Made by a program: the position numbers and the translations under genes. Source: Salminus brasiliensis (taxonomy: Eukaryota > Chordata > Actinopteri > Characiformes > Bryconidae). Taken from it: a DNA stretch of 64,000 nucleotides. Positions 33,971 through 48,073 of the stretch are shown one piece after another. The stretch lies in the NCBI RefSeq assembly GCF_030463535.1, contig NC_132893.1:31954724-32018723 (forward strand), in the 5' to 3' direction. Every line of letters starts with the position of its first letter. The first letter of the stretch is position 1. A model generated the notes under the pieces. That model was not told the origin of the DNA. It was given only the letters and a program-made list of their open reading frames with translations, and searched no databases.

Positions 33971-34514
33971 ATCTCCCTCATCCCCCAACATTAAGAAAGT
34001 GAAGGCCAGCACACGTCTCCTCCGACACCTGTAAAGTTAGCCTCTAGGTAGCCAGTGTGCTTGGAGGAAAGCGTGGCTGTGGCACTAGGAGCAGCATGAC
34101 CTGGGATTCAAACCAGCGACCCCTACCCTGTCTGTGCCTACCCCCCAGTAGAGTTTAGGCATCCCATATTACAGCAATTCAGCCTAACAGTGTGATGTCC
34201 TTTGCGGAGGCTATGAAATGGAATGCATTAGAAACCCCACCTGCTGAGAATGATCTCTGAGCTGTACTTGACTGGGATGGACACTGTCTCCTTGTTATCT
34301 GCTAGAGTTTCCTCTGTGCTGTCACTGCAAGGAACAGGGTCGACATCCTGAGCTTCAGACATTAATCCAGTCCTAAACAGCTCAAACAAGCATGAGTTTG
34401 CATGATCCTACCTTAGGGCCTCAAAGTCCACTTTGACCTCCTTCTGCAGCTGACCCAAATTAAAGTCAAAATTGATCTCAAATGTAACCTGAAACAAAGG
34501 GTCACATAATGGTG

Positions 34515-34547
<33 letters not shown>

Positions 34548-34550
34548 AAA

Positions 34551-34592
<42 letters not shown>

Positions 34593-37500
34593 TATATATA
34601 TAATAATGTGTCAAAAACATGAATAATAATTTTTAAATATAACATATAATTTTATAATAAAATATAATAAAATATTTCGCTCACCGATTGGTCAGTTCTA
34701 ATGGCTGGATAACCCACTTGACACGTCACTGTTTCAGTGTCTTTGGCAGAGGTGCATTTGACCTCTGTACCATCACTCTAAGAAGCAGACAGAGAGTGAG
34801 ATGCTGACACACTATACATGCTATAGACGAGTTAAATGAATAGTTTGTGCACAAATCCAACTTGCAAAGTTTCCCCTAAAGCAGAGTAAATAAGACACAT
34901 CAAACACTACTAAACCAGGAATGAGCAAAAGTGGAAAACTACAGAAGAAACTACAAGAAAACATGTGAAACTATGGCACAACCTCACACCCACTAAATAC
35001 CAACTAATGGATATAAACAATATACCCCTGGAAACTGTGAGTACAGTATGCTAGCAAACTACATTGCGTTCTAACATGCACAGTTAGCTTTATAGCTTTC
35101 TGAGGTCCACCAACTGTAGAAAGCAGAAAGCAAAACAACAAATAATAAAGTTATTGAAGCGTATACTGACGCTGTCATACAAGGTAATATATTTAGTCTA
35201 CAAGTTAAAACATATGGAGACCACCAGATATTATATTGAGTCCACATAATAATAAATGGAGGCCACAATATATTATGGTGAGGTCATTAGATACTATATG
35301 GAGGCCACAAGATAATATATGGAGCTCACAAGACATTAAATTGTGGCCACAAGATATTATATTGAGGCCACACAATAATATTTTGAGGCCACAAGACAGT
35401 GTATGGAGGCCACTGGATCAAATATTGAGGCCACAAGATAATTTATTGAGGCCACTGGATACTTTATTGAGGCCACTGGATTGTATACTGAGGCCACAAG
35501 ATAATATATTGAGGCCACAAGATAATGTATGGAGGCCACTGGATAAAATATTGAGGCCACAAGATAATGTATAGAGGCCACTGGTTTGTATACTGAGGCC
35601 ACAAGATAATATGTTGAGGCCACAAGATATTATATTGAGGCCACAAGACAATGTAGGGAGGCCACTGAGTGATATATTGAGGCCACAAGATAATATATTG
35701 AGGCCACAAGATAACTTATTGAGGCCACTGGATTGTATACTGATGCCACAAGATAATATATGGGGGCCACAAGATATTATATTATGGCCAAACAATAATA
35801 TATTAAAGCCACAAGACAATGTAGGGAGGCCACTGGGTGATATATTGAGGCCACAAGATAATGTATGGAGGCCACAAGATACACTAAACCAAACTGTTAC
35901 CAAATAATTCACAATCGTTTCTGCTTAAGGATTTAAGACGTAGGGTTCGAGGGATTGAGGTAAAACACATCATACATACAGGTGGGGTAACAGAGGAGTA
36001 GAAAAGGTTGCTGGAGTAACGTGCAGAGATTCTGGTGTTGTAGGCGTTCTCTTTTCTGTTCATCACCGTGACAATGAAAGAAAGTCTTCTGTTCTTGAGG
36101 GTCACCAGTAACGGGGAGGAGCTACAAAACAACCCAATTTGCACTTTATTGACAGTGGAGAACAGCTCTAATGAAAGACTTCACAGGCAAGGCTTGGAAA
36201 TGTATAATGTTGAAGCTGCTTTGAAGACTATTTTCACCCATTTTACGTGGTCCCACTAGCGGCGGGTGGGACGCCACCACTGAATTAATAAACAGACTTT
36301 GAGATGCTCTTATGAGTCTCATTAACTTTATGAAGGGTGAACATTTTCATTGTATTGCTCACATGGAAAAACAACAAATGACGCAGATATTCCAATGAGG
36401 CGACGTAAGATCCCACAAAAAATCCAGTAAAATCCAGGCACGTATTAAACCCATTTGAGAGCTTGTGGGACCGTGTTGAGCAATGTGTGAAGAAGAAACC
36501 TCCAACCACTACAGCAGGTGTGTGGACCGTGGACTTTGGACTTTTTGGATGTGTGGAAAATGGGTTGCAAAGCAGATACAAGCGAGTGATTGCATTTGGG
36601 CGTAGCCAAAGACCACATCTGCATGTTTATGGAAGCTTACGGTCATACAGGTCTACCAGCAGTGGCAGAAATCCCAGTCTACAGGAAATTCTCCTTAGAA
36701 TTGTGTCCGGAAGATGAAACTGACGTACAGGGACCATACAGGGTTTCACGGCTTGTGAATAAAAATCGCTTCTAGTTATCAGCACAGGTCCAATTTCTGC
36801 AGCACCAAAGGAACTGCAGACCATAAGCACTTGGAGTAGAGGGGCATGCAGGGGGACTGCGCTCACTTCTGCTCAAGAATGAGGAGAAATTCCTGTAGAC
36901 TGGCATTTCTGCCACTGCTGGTAGACCTGTATGACCGTATGCTTCCATCCACCTGCAGATTCAGCTACTTCCTTTGCACTATGGCTTTTGCCTTGCCTTG
37001 CTTGAATGCAATCACTCCTTTTAGCCAACCATTAACTGCCATTAATGCTATTTGCAGGAGCCTGAGGTTACTACCACCTTAGACATTTTGTCTGGGGAGC
37101 TTATGACAAAGCAATGTGAGGCTGTATTTAAGGCTAGAAGAGCTTTGGTGTAAGTGATCATTTCAAAAGGACAAATTTTTAAGGAAGGAATGGATTAAAA
37201 GCAGAGGTTTCCAGTCCTGGACCTGGAGGTCTACCACTTCTTTATATTAAGGTTGAAATAATGAAGGTCCTTATGGGCATCTCAATATATTCTATAATCT
37301 TAAGTCTCTAGATGGTAGGTCTCCAGGACCAGGACTGGGCACACCTGATTTAAAGGAACTGCTTCAGACATATTCTTCACTGCTGTCCACAGGCCTCAGT
37401 GAGCAAACACTGAAATCAATGGAATATCGATCATTTGCTGTGGCCTCCTTCCTTGTGCAGTTAGTTTTGACTGTCATTGTGTCGGTGCTCTAATCTTACC

Positions 37501-40500
37501 CAGAGGGGTGATCTCTTTCCACGGTCAGCACCAGGTCGCTGTAACACTGTTCATCTGAGCCACAGTCCTTCGAGAACGGGATCTGAGCCAAAGAGCGCAA
37601 TTACAACGTAAATAACAGCCCAAAGCCATATGAACCGAAGGTCCCATAATTCCCACTAACTCAGATATTTGCTTCTGGTAACACTCACAGAGAACTGCCA
37701 CGCAGTCGGGCTGAATGCGTCCAGAACAGGACTGGCATCTGGGTGGTTTAGTCTGATGTCCACGCGAAGAGCAATAGGGCTTACAAGGTCAGGAGCTTCC
37801 TGCACGTAGACCTGATAATCCTCACACGTCTCCTTTGCGGACACACTGATGTCCTTCTGGATGACTCGCTCGGAGTTGCTGAACTGACCTCTGGAACTGA
37901 CTCGAAATGACTGCAGGTCAGCGTCCAGCGTCAGGTTGTATTTGATCTCTAATGGGAAGGAAAACAACAATATGGAAGTCAATTAATTGATGTCATTTTG
38001 GAGCATTCCTATTGGTCCATTCAGTATGACATTTTGACCTCGCTGTTTCTATACTTATTGTCCATTATATCACCTCCACTGATCATACAGGAGCACCGTA
38101 TAGTTCTATAAGTCAAGACTGTGTCAATCTGTTTCTCTGCAGACTCTGTTATTACCCCCCTTTTACCCTGTTCCTCAATGCCCAGGACCTCACAGGACTG
38201 ACCACCACAGTGCAGGTAGGTAGTATTTGGGTGGTGGGTCATTCTCAGCACTGCAGTCACACTGACCACCAGTGATGATGGTGTGTTAGTGTGTGTTGCA
38301 CTGAAATAAGCCTTGGACACTCTGTGTCCACTCACTGTGTCTTGGTCATCCTCTGGTCCTTCATCAGTGCTCTCAGGACGCTGCCCACAGGACACTGTTG
38401 GCTGGATATTCCTGGTTGGTGGACTTTTCTCAGTCCAGCAGTGAGGCTGAGGGGTTTAAACACTGATTCACTCTTACCACCAGTGCAACACACACACACA
38501 CTACTAACACACTGTCAGTGTCAGTGCAGTGCTGAGAATGACCCACTGCTCCAATACTACCTACCTGCTCTGGGGTGGTCAGTCCTGGGAGGTCCTGAGC
38601 ATTGAAGAACAGGGTGGATACAGTCTGGATTTATAGAACTACACAGTGCTTCTTATATAAGGAGGTCGTGATACTGTTATGGATGATCGGTGTATAAATA
38701 TACAAAATGGATTATTAATATGACTATGATTTCAAACATTGGGATGCAAGTGTTTTAATTAAACCACACACATTTTGCACACAATTAAATGTCTCAAATA
38801 CTCTAAAATGTTCACTATTTGTAGGATAATGTTAATAAATGACTCAAACAGCAAGAAAAAAAATCTGATATTTAATAATTGGGTGTATATATAATGTATA
38901 ATAATATGATATAACTCAAAAAAAATACAATCGACAAACATATTGAGAAATGTGCTAAAAAATCGGATTTGTAGGTAAGGGAATGTATCCTAAGTGAAGA
39001 ATTTCTCATAATTGTAACAAAACTTGGAACAAAAATGGAAATTTTATTCCAGAGGAAAAAAATAGTTATTTTAATGTGTTTCTGGTAATCCTAGATCATT
39101 TCCACCGACCCTTTCATCATGATAGATTTATCCAATATAGAGTTAAAAGGTTTTTATATGACAGTGAGGGGCCTTACCTGCAGGTCCCACTGGATTTGCT
39201 GGCCTGAATGCCGCACTGAAGCAGACTTTAGCAGCGAAACAGGACACCATTCTCCCGCTGAAGGTACAGGGCTTACTCAGAATGTTGATCCGGTCTGGGG
39301 TGAATGTAACCTTGGCGGTCACGACTGCAACTCCCCTAGACCTGAAAGCACAGCGTATATAAACAGTTACATCAGTACAGGCCACTTGTAGCTGTCGTTT
39401 ATTAACAACACACACATGCGTGGGCAGATTCTCTGCACATATAGAATTGCTGCTGCCATTGTTTTAGTATTAGCATGGATAAACTGAGCGTATGCTTACA
39501 CTCGCTACACTGTTGATGAATCGTACACAGTCTTGGCCGTCAAGGAAGTTTACACTGGTGAAAAAAAAATGTTCAGGCCGAGCTGGAGGAGTATTCACAG
39601 AAAAGTCCAGATAGTCCACACAGCTGTTCTTCATTTACTCAACTGCTTATCTGTTGTGTAGCACATGCATTCGAGAGTTTGCAGTATTTAACCCCTTAAA
39701 GCCTGGGCTTAACTTTCAGTTATTAATCATTAGACTTATTTGTTATGCTGTTTATCTTTAATACAAAGGTATGCAGTTATGTAGTTACACCACATATCCA
39801 CTGCCCCTTCTAATTAGTGAATGCAGAAACGACCGCACCCGTTGCTGACAGGTGTTGAAATGCTTGAGTGCAGCTATGTAATCTCTAAAATACGCCTTGC
39901 CAGTAAAATGTAATGCTTATTTACACAAGCCTAGGATCAGCATGTACAATCTCAGACATCAGGTAGAAGCATGGCAGAGTTGCATTCTCTGGATTGAGAA
40001 CAATCAACTCAACTCAACACGCTTAGGTGGAGTAAATAAGCTTTTTGAACCCTTTTGGGGATGGAACATGCTGGAGTGATCAAACTGCATGTAAGTTTTC
40101 TGAGATAAGTTGGAGTGATGAAGCTCCACTGAACAGCTTTGGATAAGCAGGTGATGAAGCTCCACTGAACAGCTTTGGTTGAGCAGGTAATGAAGCTCCA
40201 CTGAACAGCTTTGGTTGAGCAGGTAATGAAGCTCCACTGAACAGCTTTGGATAAGCAGGTGATGAAGCTCCACTGAACAGCTTTGGATGAGCAGGTGATG
40301 AAGCTCCACTGAACAGCTTTGGTTGAGCAGGTAATGAAGCTCCACTGAACAGCTTTGGATGAGCAGGTGATGAAGCTCCACTGAACAGCTTTGGATGAGC
40401 AGGTGATGAAGCTCCACTGAACAGCTTTGGTTGAGCAGGTAATGAAGCTCCACTGAACAGCTTTGGATGAGCAGGTGGTGAAGCTTCGCTGAACAGCTTT

Positions 40501-43500
40501 GGATGAGCAGGTGATGAAGCTCCACTGAACAGCTTTGGATGAGCAGGTGATGAAGCTCCACTGAACAGCTTTGGATGAGCAGGTGATGAAGCTCCACTGA
40601 ACAGCTTTGGATGAGCAGGTGATGAAGCTCCACTGAACAGCTTTGGTTGAGCAGGTGATGAAGCTCCACTGAACAGCTTTGGATGAGCAGGTGATGAAGC
40701 TCCACTGAACAGCTTTGGATGAGCAGGTGATGAAGCTCCACTGAACAGCTTTGGATGAGCAGGTGATGAAGCTCCACTGAACAGCTTTGGATGAGTTTCA
40801 TTGATGAAGCTCCACTGAACAGCTTTGGATGAGCAGGTGATGAAGCTTCGCTGAACAGCCTTGGATAAGCAGGTGATGAAGCTCCACTGAACAGCTTTGG
40901 ATGAGTTTCAGTGATAAAACTCCACTGAACAGCTTTGGATGAGCAGGTGATGAAGATCCACTGAACAGCTTTGGTGAAGTTGCAGTGATAAGGCTCCATT
41001 GAACATCTCTGAATGAGTTGGAGTGATTAATCTCTCCTAAACACATCTGGAATTAGTTGGAGTGACAAAGTTACACTGAACAGTTCCGCTGATCAGCTTT
41101 GGGTGAGTTGCAATGATTAAGCTCCACTGAACAGCTTTGGATGAGTTGCCGTGATGAGGCTCTGCTGAACATCCTTGCACACGTTACAGCGATAGAACCT
41201 CCCTAAACACCTCTGGGATTATGTTGAAGTGATTAAGCATCATTGAACAACCTTGGGATGAGCTGGATGGTTCGTTTTCGGCCAACATCTGTGCTGACCA
41301 CATTGTTCTCTTGTGGCTGAATGCAGTGAAATGCTCATATGAGCCCGTATATATCTAGCTCAAAGCCTTCTCAGAAGAGTAGGGGCAGTTACTGCTGTTA
41401 AGGGGACAAACGTCCTGTTAATACCTTTCATCATGTAAGAAATACTGGATGAGAAGATGTGTGGATCATTTATAGCAGTGTTTTTTCTGGTTCGTAGGGT
41501 TTAAGAGCTTTAAAAATGAACCAACATTCATTGGTTAAAGATCTTATCAGGGTTGGACCACCTTCCTACCCATAAACATGTGGCGCCAGTGAATGACAGC
41601 ATAGATTTACTGCACCAGAGACACTTACCAAAGCTGCAGCACGTTCCCATAACCCCCCACTGAGACATCTGGGAGTGAGTCACCATTCAGATCTCCACTC
41701 CCATCTAAAGAGCGTCCAAAGAACTTCAAGGTTGAGTCCAGTTTTGATCCGAGAATTTTCTGGAAACAAAAAAAACACATAATCTGATGTATTACAGCTA
41801 TTCTGTAGGACTTTGTTGGATTAGGGTCATGGTCAGTTTAGGTCTACCTGTGAGCTCTGTTTCCTGATGCTTCTCTTATCTCCATTGTAGATGTAAATGG
41901 CTCCCTGGTTGTTGTCCTCCAGCGGAGCTCCAACTACCACATCGATAAAGCCGTCCAGGTTGAGATCAGGAACAGCAGCAACGGCCATCCCAAACCGGGC
42001 ATTCTCCAGTGGAGAGGGACCCTCCAGAGAGTCTTGGCTGCTCAGAATACCCTTCAGAACCACAAATATGAATACAGATGTTGTAATATTGAACTGATAC
42101 CTCATACCATCGTGGGTGACTCTTCAAATGCTTCTTACTTTTGTAATGGAGAAGATGTAGACTTTGCCAGTTTCTTTCTTCTGGTCACTCATGAACATTG
42201 GGGCTCCAACCAGAAGAAGGTCAGTAACACCATCACGATCCACATCCAGAGGACAGAGCACACTGCCAAAGTAGGAACCGATCTGCAAAAGAGTCCATTA
42301 TAAAACATAATATAGACAAATACACTACATGTCCAAATGTTTATGGACACCCCTTCTAATGAATGCATTCAGCTGCTCTAAGTTGCATCCCATTAATGTT
42401 CAAATCCACACACACCGCTTGTCTAGTCCCTGTAGAAGAGCACTGCCAATAGAATAGGACTCTCTGAAGCAGATGAACTTGAACCTATTAGCACCATGCT
42501 GCCTAATCCCAGGCGTGGGCTAGAGGGGTATAAAGCCCCCCAGCATTGAGCTGTGGAGCAGTGGACAGCATCCAATACTTTTGAGAAGAGTTGGGGAATT
42601 CCTAATAATTCTCACAGCAATAAATGAGCAGGTGTCCCAATACTTTTGTCCATATAGTGTGTGCAAATGAGCTGCCCTGTTCTGATGGGACTGCCCTGTA
42701 CTGCACCTCACTGAAAAAGCACTCCTTATAGCTTCAGCATAAATGGGAGGGGCTAAACTGCAGGTTGCATGTGGATGTGCTCATGGTTGTGACATCACAA
42801 CATCAAGCATGAGGAATTATATGAACTATATGAACTTTAATAATGTTTATTTAGGACGTCTATCTTCTATACTTGAAATAGAATGAAGCAGGGCTGCAGT
42901 ACCTGATCCCCCCTCTGTGAGTCGATGATTTTGGGCTGTCTCTGGCTGTTGAGGGTGTACACGACAACCTGGCCAGTGTGGTTGGATCGAGGAGCACCGG
43001 CCACGTAGTACTCGGAGGAGCCGTCGGTCAGTGTGGTCACTGAGTATCCTGATCACAGGAATTCATGCAGGTTAGGTTTGGGTTGTAGGGGCACTTTCTT
43101 TAGAAATGCCAGTTAGACAAACAACGAATGAATAGCCTCTTAGTGCAAAGTGAAGAGCTGCCTCTCGCTGCTTATTATGGTTGACACTTCCTGACATGCT
43201 GTGGTATTAGAGGTTGGGGTCATTTAACAGGGTGGCATTTCTTCATTTCTTCATTTTTGTCAAACCACAAGCCACCACAGCAGCATGGATGACGCCACGA
43301 AAACCTCACCAGGACTGTGTGAATGCTTACAAAGTTCACTGTGTAGCAGGGGGTGGGGGAAAAACATTGCTATAGTATAATACAGCAGTATTTTCAATAT
43401 TTTAATTTTAAAGTTACCAGGACAGAAGAGACACTGAAGAGACCCAAGTATTGATATTTAATTGCTGTGATTATGCACTTTTTAAACGAATGGCTTACCC

Positions 43501-46500
43501 CTCCCTCTGAATGCGTTATACAGCTGTATGTTGTTTGTGCAGCCATGGCCAAATGATACACTTAGAATTGATGGCGATGGTCAAAAGCCGGTCTGCACCA
43601 AGAGCCCTTCCAGCCCTTCCAGTACGGCTCGGCTCGACCTGCCATCCCTTAAGATCCTTGGAAGACGAGCGTCCAGGCTTTTTTTTTGTCCTGCACCAAA
43701 GTGGTGGAACGAGCTTCCCCTGGGTGTCCGAACAGCAGAGTCCAACACTCGCTGTCCTCAAACCCAGACTGAAGACCCTCCTCTTCTGAGAGTACTTGGG
43801 TGAAGAGTAGAGTACTATGGTCTCCATATTGACTTGTGTTTAGTAGTTTCTAAGATTAGAGGTCTATTCAAACTAGCTGAGGTTATTCTTGAGTAAACAG
43901 TGAAGCTCTGGAGAAGAGCGTCTGCTAAATGCCTTAAATGTAAATATAAATATAAATGATTTTTTTTTAACTAACCGAATAATCAAACAAATTCACACTA
44001 TCCATCAAATCCTCATGCAAAAGTCTAGAGAACCAGCCAATTCACAAGCTTCAGCTTGTGCCTCTTCAGGTGAGTTTTTAGGTATGTGCTGTGGATCCGT
44101 ATCCTGATGTAGAAGCCGTCCTCTCAGCTTCAGACTTTCAACAGATGGTTTGACATCTGCTTCCAGTATTTGCTGGTATTTCGTGGAATCCATTATTCTC
44201 TCCAATCAGTCAATATCGCCAGTGTCACTGGTAGCTGCACAACCCCAAAGCATGACAGATCCACCCCCAGTGCTCCACAGTTGGCAAGGTGTTCTTTTCA
44301 TGAAATTTATTTTTTCTCTTTTCTCCAAACTTATGTTTGCTAATTGTGTCGGTGTTTTGAATCTTAGCACAGAGAAAAGTTAACTGTTGTAAACCCTAAC
44401 CCTGACCCTGGAGACTGAGCCAGCTAGCAAAGGCGGTAGACATGTGGTTGCTTCACTTTTGAGAGGCGTTGCACTAATCTCTCTGCATTTGCACTAGTCA
44501 CTGGTCATGACTTATTTTTGATCAGAGCAAATTTAGTAGTTTAATAAACTGTTCTGTATGTTTTTCACATGTTATCATATTTTTAATTTGGAATACTTGA
44601 TTTTTTGACTCATTTATGCTTTGCAACAAAGAAAGAACAAAGATATGTCTGTTTATTTCCAGAGATTTTGCATATTTCAACAAATGCAAATAATTGTGTT
44701 AATCAATTAAGATTTTCAAGAAATAATACCTAAACCAAGCAAAATGATCTGCCAGTGAAATTTAATAATTTTGCTAGATATTACTAGAAATAGGTTGAAT
44801 TCAAGATGGTTGAATATTAAAATGTATTTACAACCAACATATAATTAGAAATATTAGAATAATATCTTGGAATAATATCTTGGTAAATAGTGTCAGACTC
44901 TCAAGTATCGTGGTTGTTGTGGCGCAACAGATAACACCACTACCTGCTAGTTACAACAGAGACCAGGGTTCGATACTTGGTCTGGGTGACTATGCTGCGC
45001 TACACCAATAAGAGTCCTTGGGCAAGACTCCTAACACTACATTGACCCTCCTCTGTAATACCAGTAACCTTGTAAGTCGCTCTGGATAAGAGCGTCTGCT
45101 AAATGCCATAAATGTAAATGTATCTTGATTTGCTCCAATCTGCCCCCCTTTTTAAATAGGTTAGATAGCCCTGTATTAGAGACTCAAGCATTCACTATCC
45201 ACTCTCCCCTGTTGATCATAAGGCAATTCTCTCGTTTACTGTGAACAACCACTGCTGATTTTATTACTGTTGCAGAACATGGAAAACGGTCTCACCCAGT
45301 AAGGAACTGTGGTTTTTGTCCTGCAGGATTTCCTCAAAAGCTTGTTTAGGGAAGATCTCTGATTTCTGAGCAGTTTTATGAACAACCGTTCCACTCCATC
45401 CATATGCTCCAACAGCACCTAGCATCATCACATCCTGCAAAGACAGAGCGGAGGAAAAGCTTGGGTGTTAAAGAAGGGTCATTAGGCCACTTAGACCTTG
45501 AGAAAATACAGGCAACAGCATTGTGGACCTCATTTTTGGTCTGGTGTGCACTGAATCCAACTTGAGACATCTCCATCTGGAATTCACCCCCTTTGCCTGT
45601 CCCTGTGAAAAGAAGACATATGAAGTGAAAATGTCAATATAGAGAAATTTTATTCCCAATTTTATTCCCCAAACTTTGTCTGTGTGGGCTTTGACTTTAT
45701 TCCTAAGATCTTTAATCAGCATGTTGAATACCTTCAATATTGAAGATCCGATCGCCAAGGGTACCAGCAATTTCCGAGAGAGCTCCCTCATCCGACACAT
45801 TGAAATAATACTTCTCTGTTGGAACGCTGGCGATTGACTTGATCTCCGCAATGAGTTTTGTGGTGTCAATATTATTCCTTGTGTAATACCCCAGCACCTA
45901 CAGTAAGCAGAAGAACAAGAAAGGAAACCATGAGCCAATATCCACTGCTTATACTGCAAAATATCATTTCATACACCATTAGATCATTTTGCCATTTTGC
46001 CATTAGATCATTTTGTTTCATAAAAATGATGCAGATAATTTAGTTTGTTAGCTTGTTAAAGAAAAAGAAAATAACTTCTTCTTATTTAAAAAAAAATGAA
46101 GATAATTTCACCTATTGCAATAAATGACAGAATTCGGATTGTTGTAGGTAATTCTGCCTGTTACAATTAATAATGCAGTTTATTTTGCCTCTTTTAAAAA
46201 TTACAGAAATGTTTGTTTAATTTAGCTTTTTCAATACAAAATGCAGGTTATTTTGTTTGTTTAAAAAAGAATGCAGGTAAGTTTGTTAACTTCCATAAAT
46301 AATGCAGTTAATTTAGCATTTAAAAAAATATATGGTAATTTTGCTTTTTTTTAATACATAATGCAGGTTATTGTGTTTCTTTAAAAACAATAATGCAGGC
46401 CATTTTACTTTTTTCAATAATCAATGCAATTAATTTTGCCTTTTCCAAAAAAGTAATTTTGCTTGTTTTAAGAAAATTAAGCAGGTCATTTTGCTTGTTT

Positions 46501-48025
46501 CAAGAAACAACAAAGATATGTCTGTTTATTATTTCCAGATATATAATTTCTTGTCACATAATTTTGCATATTTCAACAAATATGCATAATTAATCATTGT
46601 TTCATCATATTATTTTTTAAGACTTTCAAGAAATAATACCTAAACCAAGCAAAGTGATCTGCCAGTGAAATGTAATAATTTTGCTAGATATTACTAGAAA
46701 TGTGTTGAATAATATTAAAATGTATAATGAGACATATAACATATAATGAGAAATATTAGATATCTAAAAAAATAGATTTAAGATGCTTTAATTTGTCAGT
46801 TATTTTTTTTCCTTTACAGTGTGCAGATAAAATAAAAACACACTCTATGTTATATAGTAAGGAATTTCCATTACTTTGCTGTATAAACAGAGAAAATACA
46901 TGTGGCGTGTTGGTCTTGGGCTCTGTGGTACTCACAGCAATGCCGAAGCGAGTGATACCGTCTTTTTTGCATTCACCAATGACTTTATCTGTCAGGGAAT
47001 TATCATGAGACTCCCCATCAGTCACCACCACCATCACCTTACTAGCACCTGGACGCCCTCCACTTGAGGGTAAAAATGCATTCGTCCTGTAATACACACA
47101 CACACACATTGCTTTGATAGACAGTCTATTAGACACTACATTTAAAGACTAAAACAAATGCAGAGCTTCAGGAATACCTGGTGTAGCTTATAGCTCCGAA
47201 TGTATTCGTCTCCAGTCCACCTTTCTGGGTGATCTTTGAAGCTGCTGCAATAATCGTCTGTTTCGTTTGATAGGTATTCAGATAGAACTCAAACCTTGGA
47301 TCAGAACCATACTGGACAACACTGACCTGTCCAAGCACAAAATCAGAAGTCGTCAGTCATAGGACCTTTTAAAAACTGCATTGGTAACATTGGAACTGAA
47401 CCTTGAGAGCTGTTTCTTGCCTGGGTTTTTTGTGGCCCGATATCAAGATTCTCCAGGACCTTCTTGAGGAAAGCCACAACAGGTTCCCATGGATATATAC
47501 TGTTGGACCCATCCAATACAATTGCAATGTCCATTGGACCGCCGCAAGCTGGGGAAACGAGACAGGTCTTAAAAGATACACAGAGCTACACTGTATGTCC
47601 AAATGTTTGTGGACACCTCTTTTAATGAATGCCTTCAGCTACTTTAAACTATAGAACGGTGGTGCTCCATCCAGTACTTTTAGGATGAGCTGACTGAATG
47701 CTGTCACTGAATGCAATCAAACCCTCACAGGAATGCTCCTCCAAAATCTAGCAGAAAGCCTTTGTAGAGACAGTTACTTCAACAAAAGCAGGATCAACTT
47801 TTTTAATACCCTTGATTTCAGAGGAAGCAATGCAGGAGCAGGTGTCCAAATACTTTTGTCCATGCAGTGTATGTCACTCTGTACATGAAACGTTATTCTT
47901 ACTTTGAAGAGCAGGGGAGAACCCAGGCTGGGGGGAGAACAGAGGGTTCACTTCTGCACACACTCCTGGAACAAAGTACTGAGTCCCGCAACCCTGAGCC
48001 CAGAGAGGACCACACGTCTGAAAAG

Positions 48026-48073
<48 letters not shown>

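Noticed and set aside
35236-35912. Several long frames on both strands with ILRPQDN or SCGLNI repeats
   Set aside because: They are translations of the 21-bp minisatellite in itga2 intron 19.
36463-36775. Plus-strand frames of 60-84 codons near 36.5-36.8 kb as a gene
   Set aside because: They fall on an inverted repeat in itga2 intron 18, with no family match and no conserved splice structure.
40004-40999. 331-codon minus-strand frame as a separate gene
   Set aside because: It is produced by a 36-bp repeat whose period is a multiple of three. It is intronic to itga2, with no promoter or splice context seen.
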